A stretch of 64,000 bases of DNA from Evansella sp. LMS18 (GCF_024362785.1 NZ_CP093301.1:2232001-2296000); one strand, 5' to 3'. Positions 16,542-26,015 are shown, counted from the first letter of the stretch. A program made the numbers and translations. Notes: generated from the sequence alone by a model not told the origin.

Positions 16542-17105
16542 ATGGTGGAGACAGAAAAAGAAAAGATGCTGGCTGGAGAAATGTACAATCCTTCAGACCC
16601 GGTATTAGCAAAAGAACGTGAGGAAGCAAGGCGTATAGTCAGGATATATAATCAAACTTTAGAGACTGAAGGAGAAGTACGGACAGAGCTATTGAAGGAA
16701 TTGCTCGGTTCCACCGGAGAAAACGTGTATATGGAACCAAATATCCGTTTCGACTATGGCTATAATACACATGCAGGTGAAAACTTTTTTGCAAACTTCG
16801 ACTGTACTATACTGGATGTATGTGAAGTGCGGTTCGGGGATAATTGTATGCTTGGTCCTGGCGTGCATATCTATACTGCCACACATCCCCTGGATCCAGC
16901 AGAACGTAACTCCGGTAAAGAATTTGCGAAGCCGATCAGATTTGGAAATAATGTCTGGATCGGGGGTAGCGCGGTAATAAATCCAGGCGTGAATGTAGGG
17001 GACAATGTTGTTATCGCCTCTGGCGCGGTAGTTACGAAGGGCGTGCCGGATAACGTAGTCGTCGGCGGTAATCCGGCAAAAATAATTAAACGCCTTGAGA
17101 TATAA
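16542..17105 (+). CDS. maa: Maltose O-acetyltransferase
   Basis: 187 residues of the left-handed beta-helix hexapeptide acetyltransferase family. The N-terminal helical cap ([16 protein letters not shown]) is characteristic of maltose/galactoside acetyltransferases. Hexapeptide turns follow from about residue 60, with the catalytic His in YTATHPLDP and the CoA-binding segment [11 protein letters not shown] at the end. It transfers acetyl from acetyl-CoA to sugars in the cytoplasm. The ribosome binding site is GAAGGAG. Confidence 0.9.
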   Translation: MVETEKEKMLAGEMYNPSDPVLAKEREEARRIVRIYNQTLETEGEVRTELLKELLGSTGENVYMEPNIRFDYGYNTHAGENFFANFDCTILDVCEVRFGDNCMLGPGVHIYTATHPLDPAERNSGKEFAKPIRFGNNVWIGGSAVINPGVNVGDNVVIASGAVVTKGVPDNVVVGGNPAKIIKRLEI

Positions 17106-17224
17106 TGGCTTTCTGATTTTTAAGTGAGGATGTAGGCGGTCCGGGGAGGAGCTTTAGCGGCGAATGGAGTCGTGGGGCTTCTCCAGATTACATAATAATT
17201 TTTTGAAATATAGGAGGAAACGAG

Positions 17225-17596
17225 ATGGAAGTATTTGAAGATTTTCTGACAGGGATTGATAACCCTGACCATCGGGAGCGGATGGAAGAAATTTTGGGAT
17301 GGATCAGGAACAAATTCCCCACTTTAACACCGGTTATAAAGTGGAATCAGCCTATGTTCACTGATCACGATACGTATATTATTGGGTTCAGTGTTTCGAA
17401 ACAGCATATAGCTGTCGCTCCTGAACAGGCAGGAATTAATCGCTTTTCTGAAGAGATTGAACAGGCTGGCTACGATCACACGAAGGAGCTTGTCCGTATC
17501 AAGTGGAAGAATGAGGTTGATTACTCACTCCTCGAGAAAATGATCGAGTATAATATTATGGATAAGGCAGACTGTACAACCTTCTGGAGGAAATAG
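17225..17596 (+). CDS. fra: Frataxin-like iron chaperone (YdhG/Fra, DUF1801)
   Basis: 123 residues, close along the whole length to Bacillus subtilis YdhG/Fra as I remember it: KWNQPMFTDHDTYIIGFSVS, HIAVAPE and ADCTTFWRK. In B. subtilis Fra delivers iron to Fe-S cluster and haem biosynthesis. It is a cytoplasmic single gene with AGGAGG eight bases before the ATG. Confidence 0.85.
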   Translation: MEVFEDFLTGIDNPDHRERMEEILGWIRNKFPTLTPVIKWNQPMFTDHDTYIIGFSVSKQHIAVAPEQAGINRFSEEIEQAGYDHTKELVRIKWKNEVDYSLLEKMIEYNIMDKADCTTFWRK

Positions 17597-17727
17597 AAAG
17601 CTTTTCTGATTTGCAGGAAGGCGAGTTATCCTCGTTCTGCTTCAGAGGCCAGGGCGCTCTGATGACTTCGTATTGCACCCCGGCTGAGGGTGAGAACTAA
17701 ATGACTGATTGATTGGAGTGTCACTTT

Positions 17728-17916
17728 TTGAAAACCTATTCCATTTTATTTATCATTACTGCATTAATGCACTTAGTTACCCTCGTAAATATTACTTTTT
17801 TTGACGGAGAGTGGAACGGAATTGCATTATTCCTCTCTTCTATGTTGTTTTTAACTGCTGCCGTGTATTTTGGAATTGAGCGCCGCGCTCATAAAAGGGC
17901 AGGCAGTCATACATAA
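17728..17916 (+). CDS. Small two-helix membrane protein
   Basis: 62 residues from a TTG preceded by GGAGTG. It has two hydrophobic helices (about 3-21 and 31-51) and a basic tail (ERRAHKRAGSHT). Unknown family. A terminator follows at 17973. Confidence 0.5.
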   Translation: MKTYSILFIITALMHLVTLVNITFFDGEWNGIALFLSSMLFLTAAVYFGIERRAHKRAGSHT

Positions 17917-17972
17917 TTTATTTTGGGCGAGGCCCTGGATAAAAAATATACCATCTGCTGCTTTTGCAGGAG

Positions 17973-18002
17973 AACGGCTCCTTTTAAAGGGAGCCGTTTG
18001 TT
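17973..18002 (+). terminator. Terminator
   Basis: AACGGCTCC (17973-17981) pairs exactly with GGAGCCGTT (17990-17998), followed by TGTTATT. Confidence 0.7.
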
Positions 18003-18006
18003 ATTA

Positions 18007-18057
18007 TCCCGATGCAACCGTCCGTAAAACCCCCACTGATTGAACGTACACTTTATA
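18007..18057 (+). repeat. 51-bp dispersed repeat, copy 1 (second copy at 46710)
   Basis: The core GCAACCGTCCGTAAAACCCC and the following CCACTGAT are identical at 46718-46745, and the flanks (CCCGA before, CACTTTAT after) also match. Both copies lie beside a terminator. Confidence 0.75.
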
Positions 18058-18352
18058 TAATTGGTTGTTTTTTGTCTGTAAACTCAAAGAAAAATGGCAG
18101 GGCCAGGATGGTGAGAATCAGCAGCCCCACGGTAACTGAAAGGTACTGGAGAAACGGCAGGTCAAGAAAAATGCGGATCAGAAAGCCGGGCAGAAAGATG
18201 ATGATTACAGCAGGAAGTGCGGTTCTCAGATTGCTTCTTGTAGTTAAAAACTGCTTTTTTCCGCACTGCGGGCAATCCTTTTTCAATAAATATTTGATTG
18301 CTTCAGCGTATGTATAGGAATGGCCGCAGCATGAGCATTGAGGAAGCTTCAT
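18053..18352 (-). CDS. TIGR04104-type zinc-ribbon membrane protein
   Basis: 99 residues. The N-terminal pair CSCC and CPQC about 20 residues apart forms a zinc ribbon, and two membrane helices follow (about 45-66 and 71-92). This is the layout of the 'CxxC-20-CxxC' proteins (TIGR04104) common in Bacillaceae; function unknown. The start is ATG with AAGGAGTG. Its 3' end overlaps the end of the 51-bp repeat. Confidence 0.75.
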   Translation of the reverse strand: MKLPQCSCCGHSYTYAEAIKYLLKKDCPQCGKKQFLTTRSNLRTALPAVIIIFLPGFLIRIFLDLPFLQYLSVTVGLLILTILALPFFFEFTDKKQPII

Positions 18353-18491
18353 AATGTATCACTCCTTAGAAAAATGGTATAGATATAGATACCCTTGCTA
18401 AATGGCATCATTTTATATTGATATCACTATTGTAAATGCAGTTTCGGTCGTATGAACATTTTAAATAACCTCGGTCCTATTATACATGCCA

Positions 18492-19217
18492 CTATCCGAA
18501 GTAGTAGTTGAACAGTATGTACACTGCAAACAGCAAATATGCTTCTTCTTCAGGCAGCTCATCCACGTTAAGCTGGTACAAAGATTTTATTGATGTGTCC
18601 AGTCTTCTTCCAGCGGCAATGACTGACCCTTCATGAAAAATTTCCATGTCCGATTTCAGAGCTCGGGACTGAAGCTGATACTTCTTGCCGTCCAGATCGG
18701 CCTCCAGTTTTTCACGCAGCCTTTTCGCATTTTTAACAGACAGATCTGTCCGTATCTCACCGATTACCTGATCATTTTTATAAACAATCCATTCACTGTT
18801 GCCGTACAGCTTCGTCTCATTAACCCCTTTAATGACAATGGCGTCTCCATTCGAAAAATTAAATTGCAGGTTCAGATACCAGAGGCCGGGATTTCTCGCC
18901 AGTCCGGCTATGAAGCGTTTCCAGCCTTTATCATAAAATCGAAAGTATGTACCGACATGATTTTCACCAAGAAAAATTTGTTTTTCCCCACTGGCAACTC
19001 GTTCACCCAGCCTTGTTTTAAAGGCAATATCAGTAGTTTCCGGCTGAAAACTTCTGTCCTTGTTCTTCTGCCATTTGGAAATGAAAAATACTGCGATTAA
19101 AGCAGCTAGTATTACCAGTACAAAGCCTAGTTGTTCAATCCCGAACTCCCCGGTATAAAAATAATGATAAAGAAAGATAACAAGAAATCCAATAAATAAC
19201 ACAAATAACATACTCAC
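18492..19217 (-). CDS. Membrane protein with tubby C-terminal-like (LURP-one) domain
   Basis: 241 residues from a GTG about ten bases after AAGGA. Two membrane helices (about 3-22 and 28-47) precede a beta-rich cytoplasmic domain (about 70-235; IVIKGVNETKLYGNSEWIVY, SDMEIFHEGSVIAAG). That domain is similar in pattern to tubby-like/LURP-one proteins such as B. subtilis YxjI. The last residues are hydrophobic (LLFAVYILFNYYFG). Function unknown. Confidence 0.6.
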   Translation of the reverse strand: MSMLFVLFIGFLVIFLYHYFYTGEFGIEQLGFVLVILAALIAVFFISKWQKNKDRSFQPETTDIAFKTRLGERVASGEKQIFLGENHVGTYFRFYDKGWKRFIAGLARNPGLWYLNLQFNFSNGDAIVIKGVNETKLYGNSEWIVYKNDQVIGEIRTDLSVKNAKRLREKLEADLDGKKYQLQSRALKSDMEIFHEGSVIAAGRRLDTSIKSLYQLNVDELPEEEAYLLFAVYILFNYYFG

Positions 19218-19564
19218 ATGAAAACATCCTTCCTAAAAAGTCACTGTCTCTGGTTACGGAATGGGAGGGGGAGAGGTTTCGGGGATGAAAGCAATCTGAC
19301 TCATCACCAGCACCAAACTAAATTTTAGAATCATTAAGAAATGACTAGGCACATATCCATAACTGTAACCCTGACTATTTAACTTAAAGGTACTGGGAGA
19401 AAGTAAGTGTTTTTTGAATTATTATGTTATTATATTAATGGATTATATTAACATCTGGCAGCAGATTTTTTAACTCTAAAACTAGTATTAAAGTGTATCG
19501 TCGAGATATTTGCATAGATTCCCGGGTTCAGTAAAAATACTTCTAAGAAGGTTAGTGATGCGTT
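19218..19564. other. Divergent intergenic region before the sugar-utilisation operon
   Basis: 347 bases, AT-rich toward the right end. It presumably carries the promoter of the 19565-23954 operon; I cannot point to a convincing box, catabolite-response site or coding frame. Confidence 0.35.
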
Positions 19565-20830
19565 TTGTTAAAAACAATAACAGCAGGTGTAATCGGGGCA
19601 GGCAACCGGGGAAATGACCATGGTGATTTCACTCTGTTTAAAGAAGGGCAGCTGAAAGTCACAGCGGTGGCAGAGCCAAGCCAGGACCGAAGAGAACAAT
19701 TTGCGGATAAGTTTAAAATACAGCAGGATCATGTCTTCAGTTCATGGGAGGATTTTTTTGCCGGTCCGAAACTCTGTGATGCTGTTATTATAACGACCCA
19801 GGATAACAATCACTATGAGCCGGTGATGGCCGCTCTGGAAAAAGGCTATCACGTGCTGGTTGAAAAGCCGATGAGCCCCAGTGTTATGGAGTGTAAGGCA
19901 ATGGTAGACAAGGCTAATGAGAAGGGAAAAATGCTCCTGCTGGCGTATGTGCTAAGGTACACGCCGTTTTTCCAGAAAATAAAAGAGCTGATCTCCGTAG
20001 GCAAGATTGGAGAAGTGCGGCATATTTCTATCGATATGGAGGTGGGCTACTGGCACCAGGCTCACAGCTTTGTACGTGGTAACTGGCGGAAATCGACAGA
20101 CTCTTCACCAATGATTCTCGCAAAAGCTTGCCATGACTTTGATATCCTTCATTATTTGCTGGAAAGTCCTTGCCTCTCTATTTCTTCCTTTGGAGATTTG
20201 ACCCACTTCAGAATGGAAAATGCTCCGGAAGGTTCGGCTGACCGCTGCATGGATTGTTCCGGAGAAGAAAGCTGCCCTTATTCCGCAACGAAAATCTATT
20301 TAACTGATAATACTGGCTGGCCTGTGAATACGATCAGTACGGACCTGTCTTTCGAAGGAAGGAGAAAGGCACTGGAAACAGGGCCGTACGGGCGTTGTGT
20401 TTACCACTGTGATAATGATGTGGTGGACCATCAAATCGTAAATTTACAGTTTGGAAATAAAGCAACCGCAGTGATCACTATGAGTGGTTTTACAAACAAA
20501 CTGGAAAGGACAGTACGGGTTCTGGGCACTCATGGAGAAATTGCAGGAACATTCAGCGATAACCAGCTTACACTTCAGCAATTCGGAAAAAGTAAGCAAG
20601 CTATTAATATAAAACCATCCTCCTTTGGAAGGCACGGTGGTGGAGACTATGGGATAATGACGGAGTTCAGCCGGCGTCTGGCAGATCAGAATCCAGCACG
20701 GTATAATACGTACGAAACTATTTACAGCCATATTTATGCCCATGCGGCCGAGGAAGCAAGGGTAACAAATAAAGTGATTAACCCTGAGATTTATATAGAT
20801 AGTCAAAATAATATAAAACTACATTCATAG
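19565..20830 (+). CDS. Gfo/Idh/MocA family sugar oxidoreductase
   Basis: 421 residues. The N-terminal Rossmann motif GVIGAGNRGNDHG binds NAD(P), EKPMSP is the catalytic Lys motif, and a C-terminal alpha/beta substrate domain follows. An unusual Cys cluster (CMDCSGEESC, later CVYHCDND) may bind a metal. The family oxidises or epimerises sugars, inositols or their amino derivatives. The start is TTG; the site is weak (GAAGG, 14 bases away). It heads the operon with the ABC importer, so the substrate is probably the imported sugar (inference). Confidence 0.85.
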   Translation: MLKTITAGVIGAGNRGNDHGDFTLFKEGQLKVTAVAEPSQDRREQFADKFKIQQDHVFSSWEDFFAGPKLCDAVIITTQDNNHYEPVMAALEKGYHVLVEKPMSPSVMECKAMVDKANEKGKMLLLAYVLRYTPFFQKIKELISVGKIGEVRHISIDMEVGYWHQAHSFVRGNWRKSTDSSPMILAKACHDFDILHYLLESPCLSISSFGDLTHFRMENAPEGSADRCMDCSGEESCPYSATKIYLTDNTGWPVNTISTDLSFEGRRKALETGPYGRCVYHCDNDVVDHQIVNLQFGNKATAVITMSGFTNKLERTVRVLGTHGEIAGTFSDNQLTLQQFGKSKQAINIKPSSFGRHGGGDYGIMTEFSRRLADQNPARYNTYETIYSHIYAHAAEEARVTNKVINPEIYIDSQNNIKLHS

Positions 20831-20845
20831 AGGAGTTCTGGAAAA

Positions 20846-22132
20846 ATGAAGAAATTCACCACACTTTTTTTCAGCACAGCGATTCTGCTCACTGCTGCTG
20901 CGTGTAATAACAATGACGGTAATGAAGCCGGAAGCGGAAATGAAAACGAGAGCGGGAATAATAACGCCGCAGAAGAAGATGTGACACTGAGTGTATGGGT
21001 AATGGGAACCGATGAGTACTGGAGAAGCTATCACGACGACTTAGTAGACCGGTTTCATGAGGACCATCCGAACATAACTGTGGAGTTGGATTATATTCCA
21101 TGGGATGAAGGGGAGAGCCAGTTAATTAACTCATCAGCAAATAATACACTCCCGGATGTGTCTACCATTGCCGGGCGCTGGACAGCACAAATGGTTGCCA
21201 TGGATGTGGTGGAGCCGTTAGATGATTATTATAATGAGGCTTATCCGGAAGAGTTTGTGGATGCGGCCTGGAATACTACCCAATATGAAGGCAGTACATG
21301 GGGACTTCCTGCAGGCTTTACGACGACAGGTTTATTCTACCGTGCCGACTGGTTTGAAGAAGAAGGCATAGAAGAGCCGCCGGCAACATGGGACGAGCTC
21401 CTTGAAACAGCAAAAACATTTACAGATGGAGAAAGATACGGATTTGGCATCGTTGGCGATGGCAGCATGGAAACGACACTGTTCTGGGCTCCGTTCCTTT
21501 GGGGTAACGGAGGGGACTTTCTTACAGAAGACATGACAGAAGCAGTTTTTAACTCCCAGGAAGGTGTAGAAGCGCTGGAGTTTTACACAGAGCTTTACAG
21601 AGAAGCGGCTCCTGAAGGAAGTATTAATAACAGCAGAGGGGATTCCCAGAACCTGTTTTTAGCAGATTCTGTGGCTATGACTACAGTTGGCCCGTGGTTC
21701 CCTAAGTTTATTGAGGACGATGCTCCGGATATGGACTACGGAATTACAGAGTATCCTGTGAAGGAACAGGCTGCAAACTTAGGTACAGCTGACCACATTG
21801 CGATGTTCAATACTTCTGAGCACAAGGAAGCGGCATGGACATTTATGGAGTATTTCACCAATGAGGAAAACGACTTAACCTGGGCAAAACACCAGGGTTT
21901 CATTCCTTATCGCAGTGCAAATCTTACAGATGATGAAATTCTGAATGACCCGGATATGGCATTTTTCCTGGATGTAGCGGAGGATGCTGTTTCTTATCCT
22001 ACTTTGCCGGAATGGCCGCAGATTGACCAGGCTGTTGCGGACGCAGTCCAGCAAGCATTAATGGGTGCGAAATCACCGGAAGAAGCGTTAAACGATGCTG
22101 CCGAAGCAGTGAACCAGCTGCTGGAAAATTAA
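20846..22132 (+). CDS. ABC sugar importer, substrate-binding lipoprotein
   Basis: 428 residues of the extracellular solute-binding protein family 1 (MalE/UgpB type). The lipobox is TAAAC with Cys20, followed by an acidic linker. The mature domain has the typical hinge and aromatic ligand positions (VWVMGTDEYWRSYHDDLVDR, WDELLETAKTF, HIAMFN). It is anchored outside the membrane and delivers a sugar or oligosaccharide to the two permeases downstream. A hairpin behind the gene probably keeps its mRNA in excess. Confidence 0.9.
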   Translation: MKKFTTLFFSTAILLTAAACNNNDGNEAGSGNENESGNNNAAEEDVTLSVWVMGTDEYWRSYHDDLVDRFHEDHPNITVELDYIPWDEGESQLINSSANNTLPDVSTIAGRWTAQMVAMDVVEPLDDYYNEAYPEEFVDAAWNTTQYEGSTWGLPAGFTTTGLFYRADWFEEEGIEEPPATWDELLETAKTFTDGERYGFGIVGDGSMETTLFWAPFLWGNGGDFLTEDMTEAVFNSQEGVEALEFYTELYREAAPEGSINNSRGDSQNLFLADSVAMTTVGPWFPKFIEDDAPDMDYGITEYPVKEQAANLGTADHIAMFNTSEHKEAAWTFMEYFTNEENDLTWAKHQGFIPYRSANLTDDEILNDPDMAFFLDVAEDAVSYPTLPEWPQIDQAVADAVQQALMGAKSPEEALNDAAEAVNQLLEN

Positions 22133-22143
22133 AATATTGTGGT

Positions 22144-22174
22144 GGTCGTGCTCCTGTTTTAAAGGAGGACGGCC
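22144..22174 (+). terminator. Intercistronic hairpin in the sugar importer operon
   Basis: GGTCGT-CTCCT pairs with AGGAG-ACGGCC and is followed by TTCTGATTT. The weak T-tract suggests partial termination or 3'-end protection of the binding-protein message (inference). Confidence 0.5.
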
Positions 22175-22260
22175 TTCTGATTTACATAACTTTTTTAAGC
22201 AGATGCCCTAAAATAAATTAACAGCTGATTTTACAGAGCTGGTGTAAAAGATGTGATCAT

Positions 22261-23139
22261 ATGAGAAAAAAAGATAATTTAACAGGATTCTTGTTCATTC
22301 TTCCGGCACTCATCGTGTTATTAACGGTCGTGTTTTACCCGCTGCTCTGGACATTCTGGCTGAGCTTTCAAGAGAAAATCCTGATAGCTCCCCAGAGGGA
22401 TGGGTTTATTGGTGTGGAACACTACCAGGGTATATTCCAGTCAGATGTTTTCTGGCGTTTTCTGGGGATAACGTTGATTTTTACTTTGTCCTCTGTGGCA
22501 ATCAAAATTATTTTCGGCTTGGTGGGGGCGCTGCTGTTAAATAAAAATCATCCAGGGACTAATGTTTACTGGTCCATCCTTGTTATCCCATGGCTTATTC
22601 CGTCTGTAGTCGGGGCCTTAATCTGGCGCTGGATGCTCCATGAGCAGTTCGGGATCATTAACAGGGTTTTTGTCCACCTTGGTGTTCTGGAGTCTGCAGT
22701 CCCCTGGCTAAGCAGGGAGTTTACAGCTCTGTTATCGGTAATCATTGTTGACGCCTGGGTTGGACTGCCGTTTATGATTATCGTTTTCCTTGCAGGGCTG
22801 AAGACAATTCCCAGCACCTTATATGAGGCAGCAAAAGTGGATGGAGCGGGCTTTTTTCAGCAGCTTCGGTTTGTTACAATTCCAGGCTTAAAATCGGTTC
22901 TACTTGTCATGGGGACCCTCAGCCTTATTGGAACGTTCAACAGCTTCAATATCATTTATGCCATGACAGGCGGAGGTCCTGTTAACGCGACAAACACACT
23001 GGTCATCCATATCTACCGGACGGCCTTTACCCAGTATAATTTCGGCCTGGCTTCCGCGTTGGCAGTTGTTACGTTTATCATCATTTCGTGCTTTGTCATC
23101 TTCTATATAAGGCAGCTTGATAAGGAGGGAGAAATGTAA
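22261..23139 (+). CDS. ABC sugar importer, permease (MalF/UgpA type)
   Basis: 292 residues with six membrane helices and the EAA loop for ATPase contact (YEAAKVDGAGFFQQLRFVTIP). The C-terminus fits the CUT1 family (GGGPVNATNTL). It is translated from an ATG with a poor site and ends in TAATG, overlapping the second permease by one base. No ATPase gene lies in the operon, so a shared MsmX-like ATPase is expected (inference). Confidence 0.9.
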   Translation: MRKKDNLTGFLFILPALIVLLTVVFYPLLWTFWLSFQEKILIAPQRDGFIGVEHYQGIFQSDVFWRFLGITLIFTLSSVAIKIIFGLVGALLLNKNHPGTNVYWSILVIPWLIPSVVGALIWRWMLHEQFGIINRVFVHLGVLESAVPWLSREFTALLSVIIVDAWVGLPFMIIVFLAGLKTIPSTLYEAAKVDGAGFFQQLRFVTIPGLKSVLLVMGTLSLIGTFNSFNIIYAMTGGGPVNATNTLVIHIYRTAFTQYNFGLASALAVVTFIIISCFVIFYIRQLDKEGEM

Positions 23140-23954
23140 TGAAAAAAGCATTATGGTACGCAGCCATTTCCATTTATGCACTGTTCATGGTTTTCCCTCT
23201 GTTATGGATGCTGTCAACAGCATTGAAACCGTCCAGTGAGATCTTTTCTCTCGCTCCTTCCTTTATACCGGACAATCCCACTCTGGATTCGTTTAAAACT
23301 GTCCTCAGTATGGGCGCTTACAGGGGCTATCTTATGAACAGCTTGTTTGTAGCCATGTCTGCCACAATCATAACAATTGTCCTTTCAACACTTGCGGGAT
23401 ACGGTTTTTCAAAATTTCGTTTTAAAGGAAGAAGGCAGATACTGTATTTATTTTTAAGCGCTCAGATGATACCGGCTGTCATTCTGCTGATGCCGATCTT
23501 TTTTATCATGACAAACCTGGGGTTAATCGATACTTACCTAGGGCTGATTCTTGCCTATGTAACTTTCTCCCTTCCTTTCGCAACATGGGTAATGACCGCC
23601 TTTTTCAAACGGATTCCAGGCGACTTAGTATCAGCGGCTTTGATTGATGGAGCCTCCCACTGGCAGGCTTTCAGAAAAATTGTCCTTCCGTTAGCTGTAC
23701 CGGGAATGATATCCGCCGGCATCTTTTCCTTTCTGGTCGCATGGGACGAGTTTATTTTTACCTTGACGTTAACAACTACTGAGGAAAAAAGAACGTTGCC
23801 GTACGGGCTGTACAGCTTTATGGGGCAGTACGGGGTGGAGTGGAACCAGCTGATGGCGGCCTCCCTCATCGCTGTCATCCCGCCATTAATTATCTTCCTG
23901 TTCCTCTACAAATACTTCCTGCGTGGGTTTACCGGAGGGGCTTTGAAAGATTGA
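23139..23954 (+). CDS. ABC sugar importer, permease (MalG type)
   Basis: 271 residues with six membrane helices and the EAA-type loop (SAALIDGASHWQAFRKIVLP). It begins in the TAATG overlap with the first permease, and GGAGGGAG in the end of that gene serves as its ribosome binding site. It is the last gene of the operon; a phased repeat array and a terminator follow. Confidence 0.9.
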   Translation: MKKALWYAAISIYALFMVFPLLWMLSTALKPSSEIFSLAPSFIPDNPTLDSFKTVLSMGAYRGYLMNSLFVAMSATIITIVLSTLAGYGFSKFRFKGRRQILYLFLSAQMIPAVILLMPIFFIMTNLGLIDTYLGLILAYVTFSLPFATWVMTAFFKRIPGDLVSAALIDGASHWQAFRKIVLPLAVPGMISAGIFSFLVAWDEFIFTLTLTTTEEKRTLPYGLYSFMGQYGVEWNQLMAASLIAVIPPLIIFLFLYKYFLRGFTGGALKD

Positions 23955-23957
23955 TGT

Positions 23958-24110
23958 GTCCGATTCAGGGTTGATTGACCCGATTATAAAGGGGGGATCT
24001 CACGACTTGGAGGGGCAATCGCACAACCTAGATGGTGATTCGCCCAAGTTTGACGGTTATATGCACATCTGAGAGGTTCCTTCGTACAACTTAGACGGTG
24101 GTTCGTACAG
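23958..24110. repeat. 21-bp-phased repeat array (same word as at 15.54 kb)
   Basis: CAC, CCC or TAC cores at 24001, 24022, 24043, 24064, 24085 and 24106 are exactly 21 bases apart, in words such as TCGCACAACC, TTCGTACAACTTAGA and CACGACTTGGAGGGG. Two looser CCGATT copies, 20 bases apart, precede it (23960, 23980). It lies between convergent genes, before their common terminator. Confidence 0.85.
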
Positions 24111-24132
24111 ATAGATATATCTTTATAAAAGC

Positions 24133-24157
24133 GTGCGGCCTTATGATAAGGCCGCAC
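24133..24157. terminator. Bidirectional terminator
   Basis: GTGCGGCCTTA pairs exactly with TAAGGCCGCAC around a TGA loop, followed by ATTTCTGTT on the plus strand and TTTTATAAAG on the minus strand. Confidence 0.75.
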
Positions 24158-24164
24158 ATTTCTG

Positions 24165-25067
24165 TTAATCATGATGTTCTTCCGCAGCGAGGGCCTCCGC
24201 TTTCGTTTTATGGACAGTGCCGAATGGATGCTGAGGCGGTGCGTAAATGGAATAAAGCTTCAGGGGAACGTTGCCTGTATTGGTTAAATTATGCCACTTT
24301 CCAGCAGGAACCATGATGGCGAAATCCTGAGAAGCCTCCTGCCGGAAGTTTAAATTGTTTCTGCTGTCGCCCATCTGGACAAGGCCCTTACCCTGCTCAA
24401 TCCGGAGGAACTGATCAAGATGAGGGTGTACCTCCAGTCCGATATCATCGCCAACATCTATGCTCATTAACGTCACCTGTAAATGCTCTCCTGTCCATAA
24501 AGCAGTGCGAAATGTATTGTTCTGCTTCGTTGCTGTTTCAATATTAACTACAAAAGGCCTCGAACCGTAATCCTGCCCTCCAGTATTTCCATCCATTGTT
24601 TCAAATCGTGCCAGATTTTCCTGTTCACAGGCGGAAGCATGCCAAAAGATATTCTGCACCATGGGATGCGGGGTGTGAAAAGCGTTATTTCGGTAATTTT
24701 CATAGTTTTCAGCACCTGCTTCCTGTGCTTTTTGGAGCCCGTCCCGATAGCTGTCAAAAGCAATCCGGTGAGTCTCGTATACAGGCTGCTGCCCTGTAAG
24801 GTTCATATAAAGGATTGTAAACTCATTTATATTGGCTCGTTTATGATTCAGAGCCTGCAGCATTTCGTTTTTCTGCTCTTCGTCTGGAGCTGCCTCGGCA
24901 AGCCGGCTGTATAAATCAGCTGATGCAGACTCTCTTTTTAACCCGTCAAGTACTGCCCCGGCAACTTGGGAGTAAGTATCCTGGCTCTGTGATTCTGTAC
25001 TCCCGGAACGATTCATGGGCATGTTGGAAAAATACGGGTATTGATATGGGTTAGGATTGTAGTACAT
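24165..25067 (-). CDS. Cupin protein with N-terminal ferritin-like helical domain
   Basis: 300 residues from the ATG nine bases after GGAGGG; a further ATG six codons upstream lies before that site. The first 20 residues (MYYNPNPYQYPYFSNMP) look like a spore-coat leader. Residues 35-150 are helical with E/H residues spaced as in ferritin-like proteins. The C-terminal domain (about 165-285) is a cupin with motif 1 HPHLDQFLRIEQGKG and motif 2 PAGKWHNLTNTGNVPL. It may be spore-associated (inference); the substrate is unknown. Confidence 0.75.
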   Translation of the reverse strand: MYYNPNPYQYPYFSNMPMNRSGSTESQSQDTYSQVAGAVLDGLKRESASADLYSRLAEAAPDEEQKNEMLQALNHKRANINEFTILYMNLTGQQPVYETHRIAFDSYRDGLQKAQEAGAENYENYRNNAFHTPHPMVQNIFWHASACEQENLARFETMDGNTGGQDYGSRPFVVNIETATKQNNTFRTALWTGEHLQVTLMSIDVGDDIGLEVHPHLDQFLRIEQGKGLVQMGDSRNNLNFRQEASQDFAIMVPAGKWHNLTNTGNVPLKLYSIYAPPQHPFGTVHKTKAEALAAEEHHD

Positions 25068-25281
25068 TATGGCTGTTCCCTCCATGAGATTGATAGGAGC
25101 ATTCTATGCGGCTGCCTTCAGAGGGGAAGTTGGCCTATGGAAGGATGGGCGGATGTCCTTGGAGAGGGCTGGAAATGCAGGGGGAAGATTTAATTAATTT
25201 GTGGTTTTAAATAACACTGCGTAAGGAAACAGACAAGTAGTGTCTGACTACATATGTTTTTTTTGAAAGGGGAACTTGCAG

Positions 25282-25968
25282 GTGAAAAGATTTTTAACAG
25301 CTTTGTCTCTCACAACAATCATGGTCCTTTCCGCGTGCGGCGGGGAGGAAGATAATGAACATCCTCAGGACAATGAGGGGAACCCAAGTAATGCTGATGA
25401 AAATCAGATTGATGATAATGATGAAGGCGAAACTGCCCAGGATAGTGATGAAGAAAATGGCGATGCCGCTGACGACTTAGCAGCGGATGGAGCGGAAACA
25501 GATGCAGGAGAAACAATTGAAAACGAAGCTGGCGAATTCACCGTGCAGCAGCGTCAGGAAGATACAGAGACGATTGAAAGTGGTCCTGTTGTGCTGGAAA
25601 TAGAACAGGCAGTCACTGCATCTGGAGATATTAGCGGCGAGCTTGCGGATCAGCTGCGGGAAGATGAGATGGACTATGTGCAGGTGGACATCGCCGTCGA
25701 AAACACCGGTGATGAAGAAGTTAACTTTTACGTAAGCCAGCCCATGTTAATAACAGACAATGGTGAAGAGCTCCGGAGCAACAGGTGGCTTAATGACCAT
25801 CTTGCTGGTGAGCCGCTGGAGGAAGGCACACAGAGCGGCAGCCTGTTCTTCGTACTGGAGGAAACAAGCGCTGAAGAAATCGAATCAGCCACCTTAGTAT
25901 GGGACGCCCCGTTTGACGAAGACTGGGAAGACGTGGGCGATGATGTGGAAGTAGAATTGGTTTTTTAA
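25282..25968 (+). CDS. Acidic lipoprotein, DUF4352-like domain (paralogue 2)
   Basis: 228 residues from a GTG preceded by AAAGGGGA; a TTG two codons upstream is too near that site. The lipobox is LSAC (Cys19). An acidic linker to about residue 75 precedes the same beta domain as paralogue 1 (IENEAGEFTVQQRQ, MDYVQVDIAVENTGDEEVNF, ATLVWDAPFDEDWEDVG). A phased repeat array begins about 50 bases behind the stop. Function unknown. Confidence 0.75.
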   Translation: MKRFLTALSLTTIMVLSACGGEEDNEHPQDNEGNPSNADENQIDDNDEGETAQDSDEENGDAADDLAADGAETDAGETIENEAGEFTVQQRQEDTETIESGPVVLEIEQAVTASGDISGELADQLREDEMDYVQVDIAVENTGDEEVNFYVSQPMLITDNGEELRSNRWLNDHLAGEPLEEGTQSGSLFFVLEETSAEEIESATLVWDAPFDEDWEDVGDDVEVELVF

Positions 25969-26015
25969 ATATTGTAGGGAAATCAGGTATGAATATCTTT
26001 GAAGAAAAAACCTTA

